Origin: Dehalococcoidia bacterium
GTDB taxonomy: Bacteria > Chloroflexota > Dehalococcoidia > JACPQF01
Direction of reading: 5' to 3'
Assembly: GCA_030650265.1 (NCBI GenBank)
Contig: JAUSEJ010000996.1
Span: 1-6,339, forward strand
DNA length: 6,339 bases
Part shown: piece by piece, positions 1-5,829 of the stretch
How the letters are laid out: every line of letters starts with the position of its first letter
Position numbering within the stretch: the stretch's first letter is position 1
Translations under genes and position numbers: made by a program
Notes under the pieces: generated by a model
What the model was told of the DNA's origin: nothing
What the model saw: the letters and a program-made list of their open reading frames with translations, nothing else
Databases searched by the model: none

Positions 1-546
1 GAGTGAGCGAGTTTCATGGTGAGTGTAGTTGTAGTTGCAGAACTTGCAGTCCTCGCCTTTATCGAAGAACTCGCAGTACCGCAATGGCGCCAGGGCAAAG
101 CAACGACCACGCGTGGTGACCAGGCTCGTGGCCGGGGTGCCTTTGCTGGTAAATAGATCGTCTCCCCATGGCCTTGGGCCGGAAAAGTAGACGTCCTCGA
201 TCTTCTCTTCGCCCTCGAAAAGGGCGTACTCGCCTTCCCTCGTTTCTCTAACTACGTAAGGGCTATTAACATCCCTTTCGATCCTTGCGCCGATGCCATT
301 CTTCATATAGAAGACGCCGGGAAGGAAGACGTAGCCTGGCCTGACCGCATCCGGTCTCTTCTTTGTAACGTCTTGCAAAGTTACGCCGTGATCCAGGCTA
401 TGGTAGCCCCCTGCTGCCCGTATCCAGAAGCCATTCTCATAGACAGCATCGGAATCGCGTATTCCGTGTCTGAGGACCTCCCATTTGACCAGGATTTCCC
501 GGGCAAGGCTCGGGTATTTCTTTTGTAGTGCGTCAACTCGGGTCAT
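1..546 (-). CDS. Radical SAM protein, second tandem paralogue (N-terminal 182 codons, cut by window edge)
   Basis: The frame is open from an ATG at 546 down to base 1 with no stop, so the C-terminal part lies outside the window. The 182 visible residues align without difficulty to the N-terminus of the neighbouring 468-aa protein (both begin with a VD.LQKKYP segment; about 55-60% identity by eye, with one 4-residue gap before a shared TSKGTP motif). The cysteines are at residues 149, 158, 167 and 170, giving CX8CX8CX2C around a shared LAPLRYC core and ending in CKFCNYN. The last three are the likely ligands of the SAM-binding [4Fe-4S] cluster. That cluster would cleave SAM to start radical chemistry in the cytoplasm, as in the superfamily generally; the substrate is unknown. 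The start is supported by AGGAGG 7 nt upstream. The gene follows its paralogue after only 24 bp and is almost certainly co-transcribed with it. There is no sign of decay: the frame is intact and all motif residues are kept. Confidence 0.88.
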   Translation of the reverse strand, partial: MTRVDALQKKYPSLAREILVKWEVLRHGIRDSDAVYENGFWIRAAGGYHSLDHGVTLQDVTKKRPDAVRPGYVFLPGVFYMKNGIGARIERDVNSPYVVRETREGEYALFEGEEKIEDVYFSGPRPWGDDLFTSKGTPATSLVTTRGRCFALAPLRYCEFFDKGEDCKFCNYNYTHHETRSL

Positions 547-553
547 TGTATCT

Positions 554-559
554 CCTCCT
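554..559 (-). promoter_or_regulatory. Shine-Dalgarno site of the second radical SAM gene
   Basis: A perfect AGGAGG on the minus strand lies 7 nt before the ATG at 546, inside the 24-bp gap after the stop codon of the upstream paralogue. It fixes the start of the truncated gene. It also suggests that the second copy is translated efficiently by its own initiation and not only by coupling. Confidence 0.8.
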
Positions 560-570
560 GATTTTCCCGT

Positions 571-1977
571 TTACCCATTTCCCATTTTCGCCCCTTCGCT
601 TGGTTGTGCCTCTTTCATGGATGAAATGAACCTGGCCATCCAATTCGCGTCGGCTGGGATGGCGTCGGCGATCCAATTGCCTAGATCTCCCGCCAGAGCG
701 ATCATCCCGATCTCTCCGCTGTAGAAGCCATGAAAGCACATGGGACAGGAAAGCAACTTATCGAGTTTCTTGTAAAGACCGGTTTCCAAACAAGCCTCAT
801 GATGAGCCAGGCCCGCGTCGAGAAAATACTCGGTGGGCGGAATCTTGGCCGGGCTAGACGGGTCATCGCCATAGGTCGAGCCCGCTCCCAACCATACGCA
901 GTGAAAGGTTGCAAATACACCCTTCCTGATCAGCCAGCGAAGCCCTTCGATAAGGGAATCCCGGCCCTCCTGCCAGGTCTTGTGTCCGTTTTCCGGCATC
1001 TGGGTAACGCCCCCCACGAAATTGCAACTCACGTACCCGGCGCCAAAGACATCAACAGCGTCCACCTGCGTCTGCAAGTAAGTGTCATACCCTCTGTGCC
1101 TGGCCTTGCCAGGACACACTTCGGCAAACAGCTCTCGATCCCAGACTTCTATATTGCTATTGATGCCGTCGAGTCCGGCGTCTTTCAGCCGCTGCATATT
1201 CTTCCTGGACATGGGCGGAGAGCTCATGGCGATATGGGGCTTGTAGGAGGCGCCGCTAGCTATTCTCTCCAAGAACCGGAATTGCTGGTTTGCCTCCTTC
1301 TCGACATCCGAGATAGCGCCGCTCTGGAAACGACCTTCGATAAGCTTGACCTCAGAGGCGAGGAGCTTGTAGGCCTCGACCGTTTCCTCCAGGTTGAGCG
1401 CAACAGCGTGCTTGTTGCCGGCGGCAACAGCCTGGTCATGGGTCGCGTTGTAATTGCAAAACTTGCAGCCTTCTCCCCGACCCAAGAAATCACAGTATCG
1501 CAAGGGAGCAAGGAAAAAGCAGCGACGTACTCGGGTGATGAGGCTGGTGATCGGTGTACCTTTGCTGGTCCGCGGCTCCTTGTCAGGTTCGTCCGTCCAG
1601 TGATTGGGTGGATTGAAATAGGCGTTCTCAACTCTCGCCTTACCTTCATAGAGAGCATATTTGCCCGGACTTTCCTCTCTAATCTGGTAGGGGCTCCTAC
1701 TGTCTCTCATAACCCTGGCGCCTATCCCATTTCTCATAAACATCTGACCCGGGATTTGGAGGTAACCCTGCCTTACCGTCTCCGGTCTCTTCTTGGCCGT
1801 CTCCTCCATGGTCACGCCACGGTCGTGGCTGAGAAAATCTCCGGCCGGGCGTCTCCATGTACCCTCTTTGGACAGGACGTCACTGTCCCTTACGCCGTTT
1901 CTCAACATTTCCCATTTGACTATTATCTCTCTGGGAAGGTTCGGATATTTCTTCTGCAGCTCATCAACATGAGCCAT
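571..1977 (-). CDS. Radical SAM protein with CX8CX8CX2C cysteine motif, first tandem paralogue
   Basis: This complete 468-aa protein starts at ATG 1977, with a GGGGGGAG Shine-Dalgarno 5 nt upstream. The N-terminal ~145 residues form a family-specific domain with no motif I can name. The cluster motif follows, with Cys153, Cys162, Cys171 and Cys174 (RRCFFLAPLRYC, then CKFCNYN). The rest looks like a partial TIM barrel: a KLIEGRFQSGAI strand near 211-222 that may replace the usual GGE SAM-binding segment, a SNIEVWDRELFAEVCPGK segment at 274-291 and a VFGAGYVSCNFVGGV strand at 309-324. These last two resemble the core of BioB-related radical SAM proteins. A CPMC pair sits at 411-414. By family, it should reductively cleave SAM to a 5'-deoxyadenosyl radical in the cytoplasm. 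The substrate cannot be told from the sequence. Lying directly downstream of a CoA-transferase/dehydrogenase operon, it may act on a related acid or CoA ester, which is inference. Radical SAM assignment is firm; subfamily is uncertain. Confidence 0.9.
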   Translation of the reverse strand: MAHVDELQKKYPNLPREIIVKWEMLRNGVRDSDVLSKEGTWRRPAGDFLSHDRGVTMEETAKKRPETVRQGYLQIPGQMFMRNGIGARVMRDSRSPYQIREESPGKYALYEGKARVENAYFNPPNHWTDEPDKEPRTSKGTPITSLITRVRRCFFLAPLRYCDFLGRGEGCKFCNYNATHDQAVAAGNKHAVALNLEETVEAYKLLASEVKLIEGRFQSGAISDVEKEANQQFRFLERIASGASYKPHIAMSSPPMSRKNMQRLKDAGLDGINSNIEVWDRELFAEVCPGKARHRGYDTYLQTQVDAVDVFGAGYVSCNFVGGVTQMPENGHKTWQEGRDSLIEGLRWLIRKGVFATFHCVWLGAGSTYGDDPSSPAKIPPTEYFLDAGLAHHEACLETGLYKKLDKLLSCPMCFHGFYSGEIGMIALAGDLGNWIADAIPADANWMARFISSMKEAQPSEGAKMGNG

Positions 1978-2008
1978 GGTCTCTCCCCCCTTTGAAGTGC
2001 GCTGGCAT

Positions 2009-2018
2009 ATCGATCGAT
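2009..2018. repeat. 10-bp perfect palindrome ATCGATCGAT in the leader of the radical SAM genes
   Basis: ATCGATCGAT is self-complementary and lies between the candidate -10 element and the start codon of the complete radical SAM gene, about 32 bp before the ATG. It could be part of an operator or a short mRNA hairpin, or simply chance; no partner site was seen elsewhere in the window. Confidence 0.3.
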
Positions 2019-2020
2019 GA

Positions 2021-2039
2021 CTCCCCTAGTATAGGAGAG
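2021..2039. promoter_or_regulatory. Imperfect inverted repeat overlapping the candidate -10 element
   Basis: Arms CTCCCCTA (2021-2028) and TAGGAGAG (2032-2039) are separated by 3 bp and pair at 7 of 8 positions. The centre coincides with the TATACT candidate -10 element, so a dimeric protein bound here would block RNA polymerase. This reading as a repressor operator is inference from geometry only. Confidence 0.35.
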
Positions 2040-2058
2040 AATTCGTCTCAAGATGTAA
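2028..2058 (-). promoter_or_regulatory. Candidate sigma-70-type promoter for the radical SAM pair
   Basis: On the minus strand a TATACT hexamer (2028-2033, five of six matches to TATAAT) lies about 50 bp before the ATG at 1977. No good -35 box exists at the usual 17-bp spacing (the hexamer there is ACATCT). The closest alternatives are TTACAT at 19 bp and TTGAGA at only 12 bp. A decent -10 with a poor -35 would fit a promoter that needs an activator, and an inverted repeat lies just upstream. Transcription would begin near 2021. The 139-bp gap here, against 14-27 bp elsewhere in the cluster, is the main contextual support. Confidence 0.35.
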
Positions 2059-2063
2059 GGATT

Positions 2064-2089
2064 AATACGTATTTTTGAATGTACGTATT
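2064..2089. promoter_or_regulatory. Perfect inverted repeat AATACGTA-N10-TACGTATT, probable operator
   Basis: Two exact 8-bp arms (2064-2071 and 2082-2089) flank a 10-bp spacer. Each arm also contains the palindrome TACGTA, and the 9-mer TACGTATTT is directly repeated 16 bp apart (2066-2074 and 2082-2090). The element is AT-rich in an otherwise GC-rich setting. Its centre is about 55 bp upstream of the inferred transcription start of the radical SAM genes, a place typical of activator sites. It also lies 28 bp past the stop codon of the acyl-CoA dehydrogenase gene. A terminator is less likely because the stem is weak (two G-C pairs per arm) and no T-run follows on the minus strand. No regulator gene is in the window. 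Confidence 0.45.
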
Positions 2090-2116
2090 TCGGGACCGCC
2101 AATTCAGATGGTGGTC

Positions 2117-3277
2117 TTAGCGCGGGAGCCCGAGTCCTCTGGTGGCAATGACATTTCGCTGAATCTCGTTTGTGCCGCCATAGATAGCCGAGATGTAAGA
2201 GTTCAGGTAGTTTTTCAGCCCTACACCCTCATCCGCCGGGGCCCACTTCGAGCCTTTGCGAAGCATGGCAGTGGGCCCAAATATCTTCATCGCAACATCC
2301 CCAATTCGACCTTCCAGTTCGGTGAGGTACAACTTCTGCATCGAAGACTCCGTATTGGGCACGGTCCCATTGTCCGTGAGCCAAACAATGCGATAAGACA
2401 TTAGATTAGCTATGTCTACCTCGGCGGCCAACTCCGCCATCGCCTGCCTTACCATCGGGTCTTTGCCCAGCGGCCGTCCGTCAACGATTGTCTTTTTGAC
2501 AGCAGCGACCAAATTGTGGAAATCACGACGAAGCCCGCCGGATGGCAGCATCCGCTCGAAATCGAGGGCGGTGGCGATGTGATAGAACCCCCGGTTCTTC
2601 TGTCCAACCAGGTTTCGTTTGGGAACACGAACATTGTCGTAATAGACCACGTTGGTGCGCCGGCCGTTTAAGACCCAGAGGGGCTTGACGGAGATTCCCG
2701 GGCTCTTCAGGTCTACGATGAATAGCGAAACGCCTTTGTGTTTGGGAACGTCGGGGTCGGTCCGGGCGCCCAGCCAGTGGTAGTCGGCATAGTGAGTGCC
2801 CGTGTTGAACATCTTGGCGCCGTTAACTACGTAGTCGTCACCGTCCTCGACTGCTCGCATCTCCAGGGAGGCCAGGTCCGAGCCGGCGTTCGGCTCGGTG
2901 TAGCCGAGAGCAAACAAGACATTGCTCGCCGAGATCTGGGGCAGCCATTCATCCTTGAGCTCTTCGCTACCACACAGCAGGATAGTCGGTCCTACCATGC
3001 TCGACCCCACCTCGTTGGATTTCACCCCGTGGTAAGCCAGCTCGTCGGAGACGATCAGCTGGTCGGTGTGGCTGCCCTCAAGACCGCCGTATCTCTTGGG
3101 CCAACTCACCGTTAGCCAGCCCCTTGCCCCCAATTTCTTATAGAAATCCCTGGCCGCCGGGCCCGGGCCAAGGCCCGATTCGAACTCGGCTAAAGCTTCG
3201 GGGGTGAATTCCCGCTCGACAAACGCTTTTACTTCGGCTCTGAGCTGCGTTTGCTCCCGGTTGAACCCAAATTGCAT
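2117..3277 (-). CDS. Acyl-CoA dehydrogenase (FAD-dependent)
   Basis: This 386-aa protein has the usual family length and domain order: an N-terminal helical domain (about 5-120, opening with FNREQTQLRAEVKAFVERE), a beta-barrel middle domain with the FAD/substrate signature GYTEPNAGSDLASLEM (125-140) and VNGAKMFNTG (151-160), and a C-terminal helical domain ending in IYGGTNEIQRN (365-375). Such enzymes oxidise acyl-CoA to 2-enoyl-CoA and pass electrons to an electron-transfer flavoprotein. The position of the medium-chain-type catalytic Glu (YEGT) is Gly367 here. The base is therefore probably Glu241 in LDFERML, as in the isovaleryl-/long-chain type. The start has AAGGA 7 nt upstream and lies 14 bp after the upstream CoA-transferase gene, so the two are surely in one operon. 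Exact substrate is unknown; the N-terminus resembles dehydrogenases of steroid or cyclic-acid catabolism more than simple fatty-acid enzymes, a weak inference. Confidence 0.93.
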   Translation of the reverse strand: MQFGFNREQTQLRAEVKAFVEREFTPEALAEFESGLGPGPAARDFYKKLGARGWLTVSWPKRYGGLEGSHTDQLIVSDELAYHGVKSNEVGSSMVGPTILLCGSEELKDEWLPQISASNVLFALGYTEPNAGSDLASLEMRAVEDGDDYVVNGAKMFNTGTHYADYHWLGARTDPDVPKHKGVSLFIVDLKSPGISVKPLWVLNGRRTNVVYYDNVRVPKRNLVGQKNRGFYHIATALDFERMLPSGGLRRDFHNLVAAVKKTIVDGRPLGKDPMVRQAMAELAAEVDIANLMSYRIVWLTDNGTVPNTESSMQKLYLTELEGRIGDVAMKIFGPTAMLRKGSKWAPADEGVGLKNYLNSYISAIYGGTNEIQRNVIATRGLGLPR

Positions 3278-3291
3278 TTTCTAGTCCTTAC

Positions 3292-4578
3292 TCAAAATAT
3301 GACTTTTTCCTCAACCAAACTCTCTATCTCGTCGGTCGTTATACCAAGCAGCTCGCCGAAGACGCGCTGGTTGTGCTCGCCGAGCAGTGGCGCCCGGAAA
3401 AAGTGGGCCGGGGTCTCGCTCAGATGGATCCCCGGGCTGGGCTGGATTCCCGGTCCGGTGGCCGGGTGATCGATGTTCACGAAGAAGTTTCGCTCCCACA
3501 GGTGAGGGTCATGAACGATTTCGGCGTTGCTCAAAGAAGGGGTCGCCGCCACTCCGGCCTGCTGCAGTAGTGACATCAGCTCGTAGGCTTCGAAATTCGC
3601 TGTCCACTGGCCGAGATACTTGCCAAGCGTGTCCTGGTGCTGCCACCGGCTATACATGTCGGCGAACACCGCCAACCCGGTCCAGGCAGGATTCCCCATT
3701 GCACTGCACAAGGCACGCCATTCAGCTTCGCTTCCCACTGCTATGGCAATCCACTTGTCGTCGCCCTTGCAAGGGAATACGTCGTGGGGAGCCATTATGG
3801 CGTCGCGATTCCCCATTCGCGAGGGGATGCGGTCGTTCATCAGGTACTCCATCATCCCTTCGGGGATCAGGTTGATCATCGATTCTAGTTGGGACATGTC
3901 GATGTACTGACCCTCTCCTGTCACGCGGCGATGCTCGAGGGCCGCTAGGATGCAAAAAGCGGCATGCATGGCAGCCAGTGGGTCGCCATAGCCGATGGGC
4001 AGGGTCAAAGGCGGCCCTCCGATGTAGCCGGTCAAAGATGATAGCCCACCAATGGCTACTTGCGCTCCTCCGTAAAGGACGAAGTCGCGGTCTGGCCCGA
4101 CGGCTCCCAGTCCCGACATAGCGAGGTAAATTAAGTCTGGCCTGACTTCCCTGAGAGCATCATAGTCGAGCCCGAGGCCCTTCATAACTCTGGGGGAGTA
4201 GTTCTCGATGACGACATCGCTGAGGGCCACGACGCTCCTGATGATATTCCGGGATTTGGGATGGCTCAAATCAAGAGTGATCCCTAACTTAGACATGTTT
4301 AGCTGGTTGAAATGATCGGCCTGATTAGGACCTGGCCGGCCATGGGCGAACGGCTTCCCTTCCAGCGCCCCGGCGCCTAACCATTCGACAAAGTTCGCGT
4401 GCACGGTTGGGTCGGCGTAGGCGAACGGCCGGATCGTACGATTGAGGTCGAGGCGTTTTCGGGATTCGAACTTGATGACCTCGGCCCCCATGGTGCTGAG
4501 AAGCAGGGTAGAGTACGGCCCTGCCCATACCCAAGTGAAGTCGGCTATTCTGATTCCTGCCAAAGGGAGGTCATTCAT
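3292..4578 (-). CDS. Family III CoA-transferase (CaiB/BaiF), subunit or enzyme B, with canonical Asp
   Basis: This 428-aa member of the CaiB/BaiF superfamily moves CoA from a donor thioester to a free carboxylic acid through an enzyme-bound anhydride on an Asp. Seen: LAGIRIADFTWVWAGPYS at the start, GAEVIKFE (31-38) for CoA binding, LDLSHPKSR (102-110), VVIENYSPRVMKGLGLDYD (122-140), SGLGAVGP (155-162), then IGYGDPLAAMHA (195-206) containing the probable catalytic Asp199, TGEGQYIDMS (220-229) and the C-terminal RAPLLGEHN (395-403). Compared with its neighbour it carries about 24 extra residues between the CoA-binding segment and the LDLSHPKSR strand (roughly 45-93). It starts 18 bp after the other transferase gene ends and has only a weak Shine-Dalgarno (GGTG), so translational coupling is likely. 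It may work alone or as the catalytic subunit of a heteromer with that neighbour. Superfamily certain, substrate unknown. Confidence 0.93.
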   Translation of the reverse strand: MNDLPLAGIRIADFTWVWAGPYSTLLLSTMGAEVIKFESRKRLDLNRTIRPFAYADPTVHANFVEWLGAGALEGKPFAHGRPGPNQADHFNQLNMSKLGITLDLSHPKSRNIIRSVVALSDVVIENYSPRVMKGLGLDYDALREVRPDLIYLAMSGLGAVGPDRDFVLYGGAQVAIGGLSSLTGYIGGPPLTLPIGYGDPLAAMHAAFCILAALEHRRVTGEGQYIDMSQLESMINLIPEGMMEYLMNDRIPSRMGNRDAIMAPHDVFPCKGDDKWIAIAVGSEAEWRALCSAMGNPAWTGLAVFADMYSRWQHQDTLGKYLGQWTANFEAYELMSLLQQAGVAATPSLSNAEIVHDPHLWERNFFVNIDHPATGPGIQPSPGIHLSETPAHFFRAPLLGEHNQRVFGELLGITTDEIESLVEEKVIF

Positions 4579-4596
4579 TGTCTCGCACCATTCAGC

Positions 4597-5802
4597 TCAA
4601 ATCACCCCGGTTTGCGCTAGCTTCGTCAGCTCATCCCGGCTGTAGCCCAACCGGCCGCAGTAAACCTGTTCGTTGTGCTGACCCAACAGGGGCGCCGGTC
4701 GCCTTACCTGCCATGGTGTCTTTTCGTACTTGTAGGAGGCCGAAGGGTATCTTAACAGACCTGCTTCCGGATGCTCGATTTCGGCGAAGTAGTCACGGGC
4801 GGCCAGGTGCTCGCTGTTCGCCAAATCGGCCATATCGTTCAACGGCGCAAAGGGAACCCGATTGGCCTGGCAAACCCGAATGATCTCGTCCCTTGTTCGC
4901 TCAATCATCCACTTGCCCACCAACAGTTCCAGTTCCTTCCGGTTTCGAGTACGGCCGTCCCGGTCCTGGAACTTGTCGCTCTTGGCCCATTCCGGGTTGC
5001 CCATCACCGCCACGAATCGGTGCCAGTGGGCCTCCTCAGGGAGCACAAAGTAGGTCTTGCCATCTTTGCAGGGGAGAAGTGTACCCGATCCGATGTTTGG
5101 TCTACCCAGCCGGCGGATCTCTATTCCATGGCGCGTGTACATCTGAATCATGCGCTCGTAAATGCCGGCCATAGCCTCCATTGCCGCTACGTCGACGTGC
5201 TGTCCTTTGCCCGTGGCGCGCTGGTAGTGGAGGGCTGACATTGCGCCGACTGCGCCGGCCGTTGCCGCAATGAATTCGGCCTGACTGCCACCGGCCTTGA
5301 GAGGAGTCGTATTCGGATCGGGGGTTCCTCCCGGGTAACCCAGACCGCCAATGTGGTAGAGGTTGAGGTTGTAGGCGCGGTAGTTCTTGTACGGCCCTGA
5401 CTGGCCGAATGGTGTAATTGAAGTCAGGATCAGGCGCGGGTTGACCTCTCGAAGGCAATCGTAGTCGAGTTGCAGATCTTTTAGGAAGTTGCTGGGATAA
5501 TTCTCCACGAGTATGTCGGCGTCCTCCACCAATCTCAGAAAGATATTTCTGCCCGAAGGAGATTTCAGGTTAAGGGTTACGCTCAGTTTGTTGGTGTTCA
5601 GGTAGAGGAACAAACCGCTTCGCTCGGGGCCAGGAATGTCGTCCAGGAACGGTCCTCTTCGCCTTGCATCGTCGCCCACCCCTGGCTCCTCCACCTTGAT
5701 TACCTCTGCGCCCATGTCCGCCATCATTTTGGCGCAGTAGGGACCGCTGATAAGCTGGGAGTATTCCACAACTTTCACGCCCTCGAGAGCTCTTCGCCCC
5801 AT
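4597..5802 (-). CDS. Family III CoA-transferase (CaiB/BaiF), subunit or enzyme A, Glu at the catalytic Asp position
   Basis: This 401-aa CaiB/BaiF-superfamily protein has typical length. Visible landmarks are LEGVKVVEYSQLISGPYCAK at the N-terminus, GAEVIKVEEPGVGDDAR (31-47), NTNKLSVTLNLKSPSGR (69-85), ILVENYPSNFLKDLQLDYD (97-115), TPFGQSGPYKNY (130-141), TGKGQHVDVAAME (197-209) and RPAPLLGQHNEQV (368-380). Where the family normally has its acyl-carrying Asp, this protein has GGSQAEFIAA (171-180), so Glu176 occupies the position. It may be active with Glu or be a structural partner of the Asp-containing neighbour. The ATG at 5802 is backed by GGAGGGGA 8 nt upstream. It sits 27 bp after the FMN protein gene and 18 bp before the second CoA-transferase. 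Two unlike family III genes side by side, followed by an acyl-CoA dehydrogenase, are the arrangement known from bbsEFG (benzylsuccinate CoA-transferase and dehydrogenase), although gene identity with bbs is not claimed. Confidence 0.92.
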   Translation of the reverse strand: MGRRALEGVKVVEYSQLISGPYCAKMMADMGAEVIKVEEPGVGDDARRRGPFLDDIPGPERSGLFLYLNTNKLSVTLNLKSPSGRNIFLRLVEDADILVENYPSNFLKDLQLDYDCLREVNPRLILTSITPFGQSGPYKNYRAYNLNLYHIGGLGYPGGTPDPNTTPLKAGGSQAEFIAATAGAVGAMSALHYQRATGKGQHVDVAAMEAMAGIYERMIQMYTRHGIEIRRLGRPNIGSGTLLPCKDGKTYFVLPEEAHWHRFVAVMGNPEWAKSDKFQDRDGRTRNRKELELLVGKWMIERTRDEIIRVCQANRVPFAPLNDMADLANSEHLAARDYFAEIEHPEAGLLRYPSASYKYEKTPWQVRRPAPLLGQHNEQVYCGRLGYSRDELTKLAQTGVI

Positions 5803-5829
5803 TCTCTCAATCCCCTCCGGGCTCGGCCG

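Noticed and set aside
1..546. The left-end radical SAM copy as a truncated pseudogene
   Set aside because: The frame is open to the window edge, all motif cysteines are kept and the ribosome-binding site is excellent; the cut is made by the window.
730..1995. A 421-codon open frame on the plus strand opposite the complete radical SAM gene
   Set aside because: It is a near-complete antisense shadow of a gene with clear family motifs. Its translation shows no recognisable domain and it has no convincing ribosome-binding site.
2064..2089. The inverted repeat as a rho-independent terminator of the dehydrogenase gene
   Set aside because: The stem is AT-rich (two G-C pairs per arm), the loop is 10 nt and no T-run follows on the minus strand.
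3387..3875. A 162-codon plus-strand frame inside the CoA-transferase B gene, and similar frames at 2738-3115 and 4771-5238
   Set aside because: All lie wholly opposite well-supported genes and their translations are Arg/Pro/Ser-rich without domain features, as expected of shadow frames in GC-rich DNA.
4597..5802. Naming the two CoA-transferases bbsE/bbsF or caiB
   Set aside because: Only superfamily-level motifs and gene order support this; no substrate-specific residue could be recognised, so gene symbols were withheld.
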